Assembly (NCBI RefSeq): GCF_021390425.1
Contig: NZ_JAJUWY010000001.1
Span: 1 to 64,000 of the forward strand
Direction: 5' to 3'
DNA from: Lysobacter sp. GX 14042
GTDB lineage: Bacteria; Pseudomonadota; Gammaproteobacteria; Xanthomonadales; Xanthomonadaceae
DNA: 64,000 bases
Shown here: one piece after another, positions 51,466-60,617 of the stretch
How positions within the stretch are numbered: position 1 is the first letter of the stretch
How the letters are laid out: every line of letters begins with the position of its first letter
Translations under genes and position numbers: made by a program
Notes under the pieces: generated by a model
What the model saw: the letters and a program-made list of their open reading frames with translations, nothing else
Told to the model about the DNA's origin: nothing
The model's database searches: none

Positions 51466-52742
51466 GCGGCCACTCCCGGATCACGACACAGCGCCGGCAC
51501 GTCACCGCGATAGCCCATTGCTCCGCCGACCAGCCCGGCCTGGAGCGAGGCGGACAGGCCGGTCGCCAGCAGGCCAAGGCTGCGCAGCGGGCGCAACAGC
51601 GGGGCGGAGTTGGCGGTCACCCGGGCCAGGCCGTCGGAGAACGCCAGGGTGCGGGCGCGGTCTTCCACGCGGCGCGTGGCGTGGCGGGCGAGCAGGCCGG
51701 CGGCGCCGCAATCGGCCGCCGGATCGGCCGCACGCGCGGCGCGGATCTCCTCGGCCAGGGTCAGCGCATCGCGCAGGCCCAGATTGAAGCCCTGGGCGCC
51801 GACCGGGTGGATGGCCTGGGCGGCGTTGCCGACCAGCACCGCGCGCGGCGCGACCAGCGCCGCGGCAACCGTGCGCACTGCCGGATAGGCCGTGCGCGGG
51901 CCGCAGGCGATGAAACGCCCCGCACGCCAGCCGAAGCGCCGTTGCGCCAGCTGCACGAAGGCCGCCTCGTCCATCGCCGCGACCTCGTCCGCCCGCGTCC
52001 GCGGCACCGCAAGCACCAGCCCGTAGTGGCGGTCGGCGCGTGGCAGCAGTGCCGCCGGGCCGTCATCGCCGAGGCGCTCGAACGCGGTGCCGTCCGGCAC
52101 CCGGTCGGCCTGCAGGCGGGCGACGAACAGGGTCTGGGCGTAATCGTGGGTCCCGATGCCGATGCCCAGCGCGCCGCGGACCGCACTACCGGCGCCATCG
52201 GCCCCGACCAGCAGCCGGGTGCGCAGCGTGCGCTCGCCCTGCGCATCGGCGATCCACAGCACGCGCGCGGCTCCGTCGCCGTCTTCCAGCCTCAGGAACC
52301 GCGCCGGACGCAGGCGCCGCAAGCCGGGCATCTCCGCCAGCCGCGCCTCCAGCGCATGGCCGAAATCGCGCGCCACCACCACCTGCCCGAACGCCTCGCG
52401 CCCGTGCGCGCCGGCCTCCAGCACGACCCGTCCGAAATCACCGGCGCGGCTGACGTGGATCCGGCGGATCGGCGCCGGCGCTCCCTGCAAATGCCGCATC
52501 ACGCCCAGCGCGGCCAACGCATTCACGGTGGCCTCGGCGAAGCTCAGGTTGCGCTGGTCGAACACCGCCGGCATCGCACCGGCGCTGGCCTCCAGCAGCA
52601 CCACGTCCAGTCCGGAGCCCTCCAGCGCGATCGCCAGGCTGGCGCCCACCAGGCCGCCGCCCACGATCACCACGTCGTGGGTCGTGGACGGGTCCTGGAC
52701 AGCCGGGGCGGGAGGGGCCGGGGCGGGGTCGGTCGTGGTCAT
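51462..52742 (-). CDS. ubiH: 2-octaprenyl-6-methoxyphenol hydroxylase-like FAD protein
   Basis: 426 aa with an Ala/Pro-rich lead, then VVIVGGGLVGASLAIALEGS (FAD), LLVGADGAGSAVRGALG (DG motif) and AVLVGNAAQAIHPVGAQGFN (second FAD motif; GNAA where most relatives have GDAA). FDQRNLSFAEAT is the UbiH-type segment. First gene of the hydroxylase pair; the divergent DUF6580 gene starts 42 nt away. The UbiH assignment against UbiF/UbiI is moderate. Confidence 0.85.
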   Translation of the reverse strand: MTTTDPAPAPPAPAVQDPSTTHDVVIVGGGLVGASLAIALEGSGLDVVLLEASAGAMPAVFDQRNLSFAEATVNALAALGVMRHLQGAPAPIRRIHVSRAGDFGRVVLEAGAHGREAFGQVVVARDFGHALEARLAEMPGLRRLRPARFLRLEDGDGAARVLWIADAQGERTLRTRLLVGADGAGSAVRGALGIGIGTHDYAQTLFVARLQADRVPDGTAFERLGDDGPAALLPRADRHYGLVLAVPRTRADEVAAMDEAAFVQLAQRRFGWRAGRFIACGPRTAYPAVRTVAAALVAPRAVLVGNAAQAIHPVGAQGFNLGLRDALTLAEEIRAARAADPAADCGAAGLLARHATRRVEDRARTLAFSDGLARVTANSAPLLRPLRSLGLLATGLSASLQAGLVGGAMGYRGDVPALCRDPGVAA

Positions 52743-52783
52743 TGCGCTATGCTAGCGGCTCCCGTCGGCCCGTACTCCGCACC

Positions 52784-53371
52784 ATGACCCCTACCGCTTC
52801 CAAGTCGCCGCTCGGCGGTCTGTTCACCGCTGGTCCGCTCGTCCTGCTGGGCCTGATCGTCGTGGCCGCGCTGACCCGCGTGCTGCCGCATCCGCCGAAC
52901 TTCTCGCCGGTGGCGGCGCTGGCGCTGTTCGGTGGCGCCTACTTCCTCAACCGGCGCTGGGCGGTCCTGGTCCCGGTGCTGGCGCTGGCGATCTCCGACC
53001 TGGTGCTGGCGCGGATGCATGGCGGGCTGTACGGCAGCTGGTTCTCCAGCACCGGCATCTGGCTGGTCTATGCCGCCACCGCCGCGATCGCGGTGATGGG
53101 ATTCGGCCTGCGTGGCCGCGTCGGCGGCGCCAGCGTGCTGGGATACTCGCTGGGCGCCTCGGTGTTCTTCTTCCTGGTGACCAACGCCGGCGCCTGGCTG
53201 ATGGACCCGATGTACCCGAAGAACGCCGCCGGACTGGGTGCGGCCTATGTCGCCGGCCTGCCGTTCTTCCAGTGGACCGTGCTGGGCACGCTGGCCTACG
53301 CGGCCGCGCTGTTCGGCGGCTTCGCCCTGTTGCGCCGCCAGGTCCCGGTGCTGCGCGCCCAGACCGCCTGA
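52784..53371 (+). CDS. DUF6580 family membrane protein
   Basis: 195 aa with five to six hydrophobic segments (about 15-32, 44-60, 62-78, 94-111, 123-139, 163-181). The family stretch LTRVLPHPPNFSPVAALALF follows the first helix. The fold resembles small S-component-like transporters, but no function is established here. The adenosyltransferase gene starts 13 nt downstream on the same strand, suggesting a shared transcript. Confidence 0.82.
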   Translation: MTPTASKSPLGGLFTAGPLVLLGLIVVAALTRVLPHPPNFSPVAALALFGGAYFLNRRWAVLVPVLALAISDLVLARMHGGLYGSWFSSTGIWLVYAATAAIAVMGFGLRGRVGGASVLGYSLGASVFFFLVTNAGAWLMDPMYPKNAAGLGAAYVAGLPFFQWTVLGTLAYAAALFGGFALLRRQVPVLRAQTA

Positions 53372-53384
53372 GGCCGCCTGTTCC

Positions 53385-53939
53385 ATGGGCAACCGGCTGT
53401 CGAAGATCTACACCCGCACCGGCGATGACGGCTCGACCGGGCTGGGCGACGGCAGCCGGGTCGGCAAGGACTCGGTGCGGGTCACTGCCTACGGCACCGT
53501 GGACGAGGCCAATTCCTCAATCGGACTGGTGCTGGCCACCGATGTGCCGGACCCCGTCCGCGAGGTATTGACCGCCGTCCAGCACCAGCTGTTCGACCTC
53601 GGCGGCGAGCTGTGCATCCCCGGCCACGCCGCGATCCACGCCGCCGACATCGACCGGCTCGAGGCACACCTGGACCGCTTCAACGAGGACCTGCCGCCGC
53701 TGCGCGAGTTCATCCTCCCCGGCGGTGGGGAGGCGGCGGCGCGCTGCCATCTGGCGCGCACCATCGTGCGCCGCGCGGAACGCGAAACCATCGCGCTGGC
53801 CCGCGACGAGGACGTGCGCGCCGAGCCGGTGCGCTACCTCAACCGCCTGTCCGACCTGTTGTTCGTGCTCGCCCGCGTGCTGGCCCGGGCCAGCGGGCAC
53901 GGCGAAGTGCTGTGGAACCATGAACGCCGCAAGGGCTGA
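53385..53939 (+). CDS. PduO-type cob(I)alamin adenosyltransferase
   Basis: Transfers the adenosyl group of ATP to cob(I)alamin, making coenzyme B12. The 184-aa product has the ATP-binding N-terminus KIYTRTGDDGSTGLGDGSRV, YGTVDEANSSIG, RRAERETIALA and YLNRLSDLLFVLAR, all PduO signatures. No other cobalamin genes are in the window, so it more likely serves salvage than synthesis. Confidence 0.94.
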   Translation: MGNRLSKIYTRTGDDGSTGLGDGSRVGKDSVRVTAYGTVDEANSSIGLVLATDVPDPVREVLTAVQHQLFDLGGELCIPGHAAIHAADIDRLEAHLDRFNEDLPPLREFILPGGGEAAARCHLARTIVRRAERETIALARDEDVRAEPVRYLNRLSDLLFVLARVLARASGHGEVLWNHERRKG

Positions 53940-53957
53940 GGCCCGCGCCCGTCGCTG

Positions 53958-54884
53958 ATGGACGCCGCGCGCGTCCATCTCTATACCCATCCCGCCTGCC
54001 TGGGGCATGTTCCCGGTGCGGCACACGTCGAGGTGCCGGCACGGCTGGAGGCGGTGACCGGGGCGCTGTCGGATGCCTTTCCCGGGTTGCCCTGGCACAG
54101 CGCACCCGAGGCGACCCGCGCCCAGTTGCTGCGCGTCCATGACCCCTCGCTCCTGGCGCTGGTGCTGGACAGCCGCTTCGCCGAAGGCGATCCACCGATG
54201 CACCTGGACCCCGACACCGTGGTCGGCCCCGGCTCGGCCGGCGCCGCGCTGCGGGCCGCCGGCGCGGGGATCGCGGCAGTCGATGCGGTGATCGCCGGCG
54301 GGGCGGCACGCGCCTTCTGCGCGGTACGCCCACCAGGCCATCATGCCGGGCACTCCACGCCAATGGGCTTCTGCCTGCTCAACAACGTCGCGGTCGCCGC
54401 CGCCCACGCGGTGCATGGGCACGGGCTGTCGCGGGTGGCGATCGTCGACTTCGACGTGCACCACGGCAACGGCACCCAGGAGATCCTCGCCGGGGAGCCG
54501 TCGATGCTGTACCTGTCCAGCCACCAGTCGCCGCTGTTTCCGGACACCGGCCGCAGCGACGGCGGCGGCAATGCGCTCAACCGGCTTCTGGCGCCCGGCA
54601 CCGGCAGCAGCGGGTTCCGCCAGGCCTGGGACGAGCACCTGCTTCCGGCGCTGCACGCCTGGCGGCCGCAACTGGTGCTGGTCTCGGCGGGCTTCGATGG
54701 CCACCGCCTGGATCCGCTCGCCGACCTTCGCCTGGATGCCGACGATTTCGCCTGGTTGACCACGCGCATCCGCGCCATCGCCGACCGGCACGCCGGCGGA
54801 CGGCTGGTGTCCACGCTCGAAGGCGGCTACTCGCTGCCGGCACTTGCCGAGGCGGTGACGGCGCACGTCGGCGCGCTGGCCTGA
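53958..54884 (+). CDS. Histone-deacetylase-family (arginase-deacetylase fold) hydrolase
   Basis: 308 aa, class II-like bacterial HDAC homologue (acetylpolyamine amidohydrolase/AcuC relatives). The active site is readable: RPPGHHAGHSTPMGFCLLNN (catalytic His pair), DFDVHHGNGT (zinc Asp and His) and SAGFDGHRLDPLADL (zinc Asp). The substrate is probably an acetylated small amine or protein lysine and cannot be fixed. Starts 18 nt after the adenosyltransferase gene. Confidence 0.92.
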   Translation: MDAARVHLYTHPACLGHVPGAAHVEVPARLEAVTGALSDAFPGLPWHSAPEATRAQLLRVHDPSLLALVLDSRFAEGDPPMHLDPDTVVGPGSAGAALRAAGAGIAAVDAVIAGGAARAFCAVRPPGHHAGHSTPMGFCLLNNVAVAAAHAVHGHGLSRVAIVDFDVHHGNGTQEILAGEPSMLYLSSHQSPLFPDTGRSDGGGNALNRLLAPGTGSSGFRQAWDEHLLPALHAWRPQLVLVSAGFDGHRLDPLADLRLDADDFAWLTTRIRAIADRHAGGRLVSTLEGGYSLPALAEAVTAHVGALA

Positions 54885-54924
54885 GCTTGCGCAGCTTCTT
54901 CACCCGGTGCGTGCAAGGGTGAAC

Positions 54925-54977
54925 GCCCGCAGAAGCGGGCACCCCCCGCATTGCCGGTGAATGGGCACTTCCGGCAA
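54925..54977 (+). terminator. Two hairpins between the HDAC-like gene and lptD
   Basis: GCCCGC-AGAA-GCGGGC (54925-54940) is a perfect 6-bp tetraloop hairpin. TTGCCGG/CCGGCAA (54951-54977) is a 7-bp repeat with a 13-nt loop, followed a little later by GTTTTTCCCG. They probably end the upstream transcript and lie over the first codons of the longest possible lptD frame, arguing for the downstream lptD start. Confidence 0.5.
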
Positions 54978-55014
54978 GCTAGCGGACGTTTTTCCCGCCC
55001 AACCGGATGGCCGC

Positions 55015-57354
55015 GTGCGAAACAGCTTCCGTTTCCTTCCCTTGTCGCTGTGCATCGCTGCCGCCCTGCCGGTCCATGCACAGGGACTCGATGACGACTG
55101 GCGGCTGTGTCCGCTGGAGGATGCGGTCCCGCCGTTCCTTGACGCGCCCGAGCCGGTCGGCACGCCGGCCGATCGCGAGAACCTGCCGACCGACATCGCC
55201 GGCGACGCGCTCGATGCCAGCGAGTCCGCGAGCACGGTCTTCCAGGGGAACGTCGAGCTGACCCGCGGCGACCAGTTCCTGGGCACCGACCAGCTCACCT
55301 ACGACAGCGAGACCGGCACCTATGTCGCCGAGGGCAGCGTGCGCTACCAGGATTCCGGGATGCGGATCCTCGCCGAGCGCGCCCACGGCGACCAGGAGAC
55401 CGACCGGCACACCATCGAGGACCTGCGCTACCAGCTGATCGAACGCCGTGGCAACGGCGGCGCCGAGAAGATCGAGCTGCAGGGCGAACAGGGCCTGCTG
55501 CTGGGCTCGACCTACTCCACCTGCCCGCCCTCGGAGCGCGGCTGGGAACTGCGCGCCGACCGCATCGACATCGACACCGAGGAAGGCCTGGCCGTCGCCC
55601 GGCAGGCCAGCATCCGGATCGGCAAGGTGCCGGTGCTGTACGTGCCCTGGCTGATGTTCCCGATCGACGACCGCCGGCGCACCGGCCTGCTGTGGCCTTC
55701 GATCCGGCTGTCCGGACGCAACGGCTTCGACTACGAGCAGCCGGTCTACCTCAACCTGGCGCCGAACTACGACGCCACCCTGTCCCCGCGCATCATGACC
55801 GAGCGCGGGGCGATGCTCGGCGCCGAGTTCCGCTGGCTCTACAGGGGCGGCCGCGGCATCCTCGAAGGAGCCTGGATGCCGACCGACAAGCTGCCGGAGA
55901 ACGAACCGGAGCGCTATGCCGGCTCGCGCACCCCGCCGACCGACGACCGCGGCACCTTCAAGTTCAACGCCACCCACGCGCTGTGGGGCAACTGGCGGGC
56001 GCAGGCCAACCTGGGCTGGGTCAGCGACCCGCACTACCTCGAGGACTTCAGCAACAGCCAGTACGGGATGTCGGCCTGGAACATCCGCAGCGCGCTGGGT
56101 GTGTACGGCCGCGGCCGGTACTGGGATGCCGGAGTGATGGCCGACCACAACCAGCTCGCCGACTACACCCTCACCGAGCGCAACCTGCGCTACGACCGCA
56201 TGCCGCGCGGCTACCTGAACTGGGCGCAGCCGGTCGGCGACTGGTTCGAGGCCGGCATCAACGCCGAGGCGGTGAAGTTCCAGCACGACGTGCGTGACGA
56301 GGGCTCGCGCCTGGACCTCAAGCCATACCTGGCGATGCCGCTGGAAGGCCCGAGCTGGTACGTCACCCCGAAGCTGGCCTGGCGCTACACCGCCTGGCAG
56401 CTAGACGACGCGCTGGCCGCGGCCAACGGCGGCGAGGACTCGCCCACCCGCAGCCTGCCGATCACCTCGCTGGATGCCGGGCTGTTCTTCGACCGGCAGG
56501 TGGAGATTGCCGGCGAAAGCTTCCTCAACACGCTCGAGCCGCGGATCTATTACCTCAACGTCCCCTACGAGGACCAGGCCGGGCTGCCGCGCTTCGACAC
56601 CAACCCGATGACCTTCAGCTGGGGCCAGCTGTTCCGCGACAACCGCTTCACCGGACCGGACCGGCAGATCGACGCCAACCAGCTGACCACCGCGGTGACC
56701 ACCCGCCTGATCAGCGAAGAGGACGGCCGCGAGCGGCTGGCGGCCAGCATCGGCCAGATCCACTACTTCGAGGACAGCCGGGTCACCCTCAACCGCAACC
56801 AGGCGCCGCTGGAACGTGGCCGGTCGGCGTGGGTGGCCGACGTGGGCGTCGCACCGGGCGACCGCTGGACCATCAACGCGTCCTACCAGTGGGACCCGAA
56901 GGAGCGCCGGGAGGACCTGATCAGCCTGCGCACGCGCTACCTGGTCGGCGATACCGGCGTGGTGAACCTGGGCTACCGCTACCGCCGCAACCTGGCCGAG
57001 CAGGTGGACTTCTCGTTCCTGTACCCGGTCAGCCGGGACTGGAGCCTGGTCGGCCGCTACTACTACTCGCTCGACCAGCGCAAGCTGATCGAGTCGATCG
57101 GCGGCGTGCAGTGGGAAAGCTGCTGCATGGCGGTGCGCCTGGTGGCCCGCCGCTACATCCGCCACCGCAGCGGCGAGCTCGACGATTCCCTGCGTTTCGA
57201 GATCGAGCTCAAGGGCCTGGGCTCGGCCGGGCAGAAATCCGGCGAGCTGCTGCGCCGTGCTATTCTCGGCTACGAGCGCGACGACCTCTACCTGGTCCCG
57301 CCCTCCTCGCTGGACAGCGACTCCTTCGACTCCTCCCTCGATCCGATCCCATGA
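55015..57354 (+). CDS. lptD: LPS-assembly protein LptD
   Basis: Outer-membrane beta-barrel that, with LptE, inserts LPS in the outer leaflet. The 779-aa product from GTG 55015 gives a clean signal peptide (MRNSFRFLPLSLCIAAALPV, cut after HA); ATG 54961 would add 18 residues ahead of it. The periplasmic OstA/LptA-like jellyroll (about 50-220) precedes the barrel. The four structural cysteines typical of the family are visible (WRLCP, STCPPS, ESCCMA), so inter-domain disulfides can form. The stop overlaps surA by 4 nt. Confidence 0.95.
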   Translation: MRNSFRFLPLSLCIAAALPVHAQGLDDDWRLCPLEDAVPPFLDAPEPVGTPADRENLPTDIAGDALDASESASTVFQGNVELTRGDQFLGTDQLTYDSETGTYVAEGSVRYQDSGMRILAERAHGDQETDRHTIEDLRYQLIERRGNGGAEKIELQGEQGLLLGSTYSTCPPSERGWELRADRIDIDTEEGLAVARQASIRIGKVPVLYVPWLMFPIDDRRRTGLLWPSIRLSGRNGFDYEQPVYLNLAPNYDATLSPRIMTERGAMLGAEFRWLYRGGRGILEGAWMPTDKLPENEPERYAGSRTPPTDDRGTFKFNATHALWGNWRAQANLGWVSDPHYLEDFSNSQYGMSAWNIRSALGVYGRGRYWDAGVMADHNQLADYTLTERNLRYDRMPRGYLNWAQPVGDWFEAGINAEAVKFQHDVRDEGSRLDLKPYLAMPLEGPSWYVTPKLAWRYTAWQLDDALAAANGGEDSPTRSLPITSLDAGLFFDRQVEIAGESFLNTLEPRIYYLNVPYEDQAGLPRFDTNPMTFSWGQLFRDNRFTGPDRQIDANQLTTAVTTRLISEEDGRERLAASIGQIHYFEDSRVTLNRNQAPLERGRSAWVADVGVAPGDRWTINASYQWDPKERREDLISLRTRYLVGDTGVVNLGYRYRRNLAEQVDFSFLYPVSRDWSLVGRYYYSLDQRKLIESIGGVQWESCCMAVRLVARRYIRHRSGELDDSLRFEIELKGLGSAGQKSGELLRRAILGYERDDLYLVPPSSLDSDSFDSSLDPIP

Positions 57355-58661
57355 AGAAACTGTTCGCCTGCCTCCTCGTCGGGGCACTGCTGGCGGGGCC
57401 AGCGCATGCACAGGTGGAGCCGATCGACGGCATCGCCGCAGTAGTGGACGAGGACGTCGTCCTGCGCAGCGAGCTGGATCGCGCGATCGCCAACATCCGC
57501 TCCCAGTACGTCGGTCGCGAAGACCAGCTGCCGCCGGCCGCCGTGCTCGAGCGCCAGGTGGCCGAGCGGCTGGTGCTGCTCAAGTTGCAGGTCGCCCGCG
57601 CCCGTGACACCGGCGTCCGGGTCGGCGACCAGGAAGTCGACCAGGCCATCGCCGCCATTGCCGGCCAGAACGGCGCCACCACGCAGCAGCTGGTGGCCCA
57701 GCTTGCCGCCGACGGCCTGGACTTCGAGCAGTTCCGCGACTCGGTGCGCGAGGAGCTGATGATCCAGCACCTGCGCAACCGCTTCGCCCAGAGCGAGATC
57801 GCGGTGACCGACGCCGAGGTCGACGCTGCGCTACAGGCCCAGGCCGGGGGTGGCCAGCAGTACCACATCGCCCACATCCTGGTCGGCCTGCCGGAAGGCG
57901 CCACCCCCGAGCAGATCAATACCGCGCAGCAGAAGATCGAAGGCATCAAGGCCCTGCTCGACCGTGGCGAGATGAACTTCGCCGCTGCCGCGGTGCGCTA
58001 CTCCGACAGCCCCAACGCGCTGGAAGGTGGCGACCTGGGCTGGCGCGGCCGCAACGAGATCCCTTCGGCATTCTCCCAGCTGGTGGCGGAAATGAGCCCG
58101 GGCGAGGTGACCGCGCCGATCCGCGGGCCGAGCGGCTTCCAGCTGGTCCAGCTGGTGGACGCACGCGACGGCTCCCAGGCCGGTACGCAGATGGCCACCC
58201 AGGTACGCGCCAGCCACATCCTGATCCGGACCGCCGAGGGCACGGACCCGGCGGAAGCCAGGGCCGAGGCCGACACCCTGCACGCCCGGCTGGTCGGCGG
58301 CGCCTCCTTCGAGGAACTCGCCCGTACGCAGTCGCAGGACACCAGCTCGCAGGCCAACGGCGGCGACCTGGGCTGGTTCATGCCGCAGGAATACGGCCCG
58401 GAGTTCGCCACCGTGCTGGCGGGGCTGCGCGACGGTGAGCTGTCACAGCCGTTCCAGACCCCGGCCGGCTGGCACATCGTCAAGCTCACCGGCACCCGCG
58501 AAGCCGACATCGGCGACCAGAGCCGGCGTGCCCAGGTGCGCGAGATGCTCGGCCGGCGCAAGCTCGAGGACCGCTGGGAGCGCTTCGTGCGCGAAATGCG
58601 CAACGAGGCCTACGTCGACCTGCGCGCCTCGGCCCCGGACGACGACGCCCAGGCCGATTGA
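57351..58661 (+). CDS. surA: Periplasmic chaperone/peptidyl-prolyl isomerase SurA
   Basis: Escorts unfolded outer-membrane proteins (including LptD) to the BAM complex. The 436-aa product has a signal peptide (MKKLFACLLVGALLAGPAHA), an N-terminal chaperone domain and two parvulin domains (about 170-275, from QQYHIAHILVGLPEG; and about 280-385, from VRASHILIRTAEG), then a C-terminal helix. Co-translated with lptD. Confidence 0.97.
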   Translation: MKKLFACLLVGALLAGPAHAQVEPIDGIAAVVDEDVVLRSELDRAIANIRSQYVGREDQLPPAAVLERQVAERLVLLKLQVARARDTGVRVGDQEVDQAIAAIAGQNGATTQQLVAQLAADGLDFEQFRDSVREELMIQHLRNRFAQSEIAVTDAEVDAALQAQAGGGQQYHIAHILVGLPEGATPEQINTAQQKIEGIKALLDRGEMNFAAAAVRYSDSPNALEGGDLGWRGRNEIPSAFSQLVAEMSPGEVTAPIRGPSGFQLVQLVDARDGSQAGTQMATQVRASHILIRTAEGTDPAEARAEADTLHARLVGGASFEELARTQSQDTSSQANGGDLGWFMPQEYGPEFATVLAGLRDGELSQPFQTPAGWHIVKLTGTREADIGDQSRRAQVREMLGRRKLEDRWERFVREMRNEAYVDLRASAPDDDAQAD

Positions 58662-58662
58662 C

Positions 58663-59658
58663 ATGCAGCGCCCCCGGCTCGCGCTGGTCCCGGGAGAACC
58701 GGCCGGCGTCGGGCCAGAGTTGTGCGTGCGGCTCGCCCAGCGCCGCAACCCGGCCGCGCTGGTCGCACTGGCCGACCCGGTGGTGATGGAGCAGGCGGCA
58801 GCCCGACTGGGCCTGCCGTTGCGCCTGCTGCCCGCCGGGCGCGCGGCCGATGCCGGTCCTGGCGAGCTTGCCCTGTCGCCGGTGCCCGTCGCCGCGGAGG
58901 TGCGCGCGGGCCATCCGGACCCGGCCAACGCACGTGCCGTCATCGATGCCCTCCTGCTGGGCGCCGAAGGCTGCATCGCGGGCGGTTTCGAAGGACTGGT
59001 CACCGGTCCGGTGCACAAGGCGGTGGTCAACGACGCCGGCATTCCCTACACCGGGACCACCGGCCTGCTGGCGGGCCATGCCGGGTGCGAGGTGGTGATG
59101 ATGCTGGCCAACCCGGGGTTGCGGGTGGCGCTGGTGACCACCCACCTGCCGCTGCGGGAGGTCGCCGACGCGGTGACCGGCACCGCGCTCGCACGGACCC
59201 TGCGGATCCTGCATGCGGCCCTGCGGCGCGACTTCGGTGTGTCCCGGCCGCGCATCGCGGTGCTGGGCCTGAACCCCCATGCCGGCGAGCAGGGCCATCT
59301 CGGCCGCGAGGAGATCGACGTGCTCATCCCGGTGCTGGAGGCACTGCGCGGCGAGGGGATGGAACTGGAGGGCCCGCTGCCCGCCGACACCGCCTTCCTT
59401 CCCGCCCGGCTCGCCGGCACCGATGCGGTGCTGGCCATGTACCACGACCAGGGCCTGCCGGTGCTCAAGTACAGCGGCTTCGAACAGGCGGTGAACCTCA
59501 CCCTGGGCCTGCCCTACCCGCGGGTGGCGGTCGACCACGGCACCGCGCTGGACCTGGCCGGGCGCGGCGTGGCCGATCCCTCCAGCCTGTTCGCCGCGGT
59601 CGATGCCTGCGCGGCCATCGCGCTGGCCCGGCGCGACACCGGAGCAACGACGGCATGA
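58663..59658 (+). CDS. pdxA: 4-hydroxythreonine-4-phosphate dehydrogenase
   Basis: Pyridoxal 5'-phosphate synthesis, DXP-dependent branch. The 331-aa product has the opening LALVPGEPAGVGPELCV and the metal-binding histidines in TGLLAGHAGCEV, GLNPHAGEQGHLG and AMYHDQGLPVLK. It starts 1 nt after surA and its stop overlaps rsmA by 4 nt. A member of the lptD-surA-pdxA-rsmA cluster. Confidence 0.96.
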   Translation: MQRPRLALVPGEPAGVGPELCVRLAQRRNPAALVALADPVVMEQAAARLGLPLRLLPAGRAADAGPGELALSPVPVAAEVRAGHPDPANARAVIDALLLGAEGCIAGGFEGLVTGPVHKAVVNDAGIPYTGTTGLLAGHAGCEVVMMLANPGLRVALVTTHLPLREVADAVTGTALARTLRILHAALRRDFGVSRPRIAVLGLNPHAGEQGHLGREEIDVLIPVLEALRGEGMELEGPLPADTAFLPARLAGTDAVLAMYHDQGLPVLKYSGFEQAVNLTLGLPYPRVAVDHGTALDLAGRGVADPSSLFAAVDACAAIALARRDTGATTA

Positions 59659-60488
59659 CCAGCCAGGGCTTCAGCGAGCCGGCGAAGAAGCACCTCGGGC
59701 AGCACTTCCTGCACGAACGCACGGTCATCGACAGGATCGTCCGCGCGGTCGACCCGAGGCCGGGCGAGGCGCTGGTGGAGATCGGCCCGGGACAGGGGGC
59801 GATCACCTTCCCGCTGCTGCGGCGCGACGGGGCGTTGACGGTGATCGAGTTCGACCGCGACCTGGTCGCCCCGCTCACCGCGGCGGCCGACGGGCTCGGG
59901 AGCCTGCGGATCATCAACCGCGACGTGCTGTCGGTCGATTTCAGCGCACTCGCCCGCGAGCTCTCCGGCGCGCAATCCCCGCGGATCAGGCTGGTCGGCA
60001 ACCTGCCCTACAACCTGTCCTCGCCGATCCTGTTCCATGCCCTGGACCACGCCGCGGCGATCACCGACATGGTGTTCATGCTGCAGAAGGAGGTGGTCGA
60101 CCGCATGGCCGCCGGTCCCGGCAGCAAGGTCTACGGCCGGCTGGGGGTGATGCTGCAGGCGTTCTGCACGGTGATTCCGCTGTTCACCGTGCCGCCGGGT
60201 GCGTTCCGCCCCCCGCCGAAGGTCGACTCGGCCGTGGTGCGGCTGGTGCCGCTGCCGGCGGACCAGGTCCGCGTGCAGGACCGGGCGCTGTTCGCCCAGG
60301 TGGTGCGGGAGGCCTTCGGCCAGCGGCGCAAGACCCTGCGCAACGCGCTCGCGCGTACCTGCGATGCGGCCACCCTGGACGCCGCCGGCGTGTCTCCAAA
60401 GGTGCGCGCCGAGCAGGTGCCGGTGGCGGACTTCATCGCGCTCGCCAACCACCTGGCGCGCGAAGGCGTGCGCGCCGGCCACGGCTGA
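59655..60488 (+). CDS. rsmA: 16S rRNA (A1518/A1519-N6,N6)-dimethyltransferase
   Basis: Late 30S assembly checkpoint enzyme (KsgA). The 277-aa product has the GQHFLHERTVIDRIV start region, the SAM motif VEIGPGQGAITFPLL and the catalytic NLPYN, then VYGRLGVMLQAFC. The next gene is apaH after a 129-nt gap; apaG, usually in between, is absent. Confidence 0.97.
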   Translation: MTSQGFSEPAKKHLGQHFLHERTVIDRIVRAVDPRPGEALVEIGPGQGAITFPLLRRDGALTVIEFDRDLVAPLTAAADGLGSLRIINRDVLSVDFSALARELSGAQSPRIRLVGNLPYNLSSPILFHALDHAAAITDMVFMLQKEVVDRMAAGPGSKVYGRLGVMLQAFCTVIPLFTVPPGAFRPPPKVDSAVVRLVPLPADQVRVQDRALFAQVVREAFGQRRKTLRNALARTCDAATLDAAGVSPKVRAEQVPVADFIALANHLAREGVRAGHG

Positions 60489-60617
60489 GCCGGCGGAACC
60501 GGAAATCCCGCTGCCGCATGCGTCCGGCCGGCACCGGGTTCATTACACTGTCGCCATGCCTGCCTGCCCCGACCCTGCCCCTCCTCCCGCCCGCCGTCGC
60601 CACGGAGCGCACGGCTG

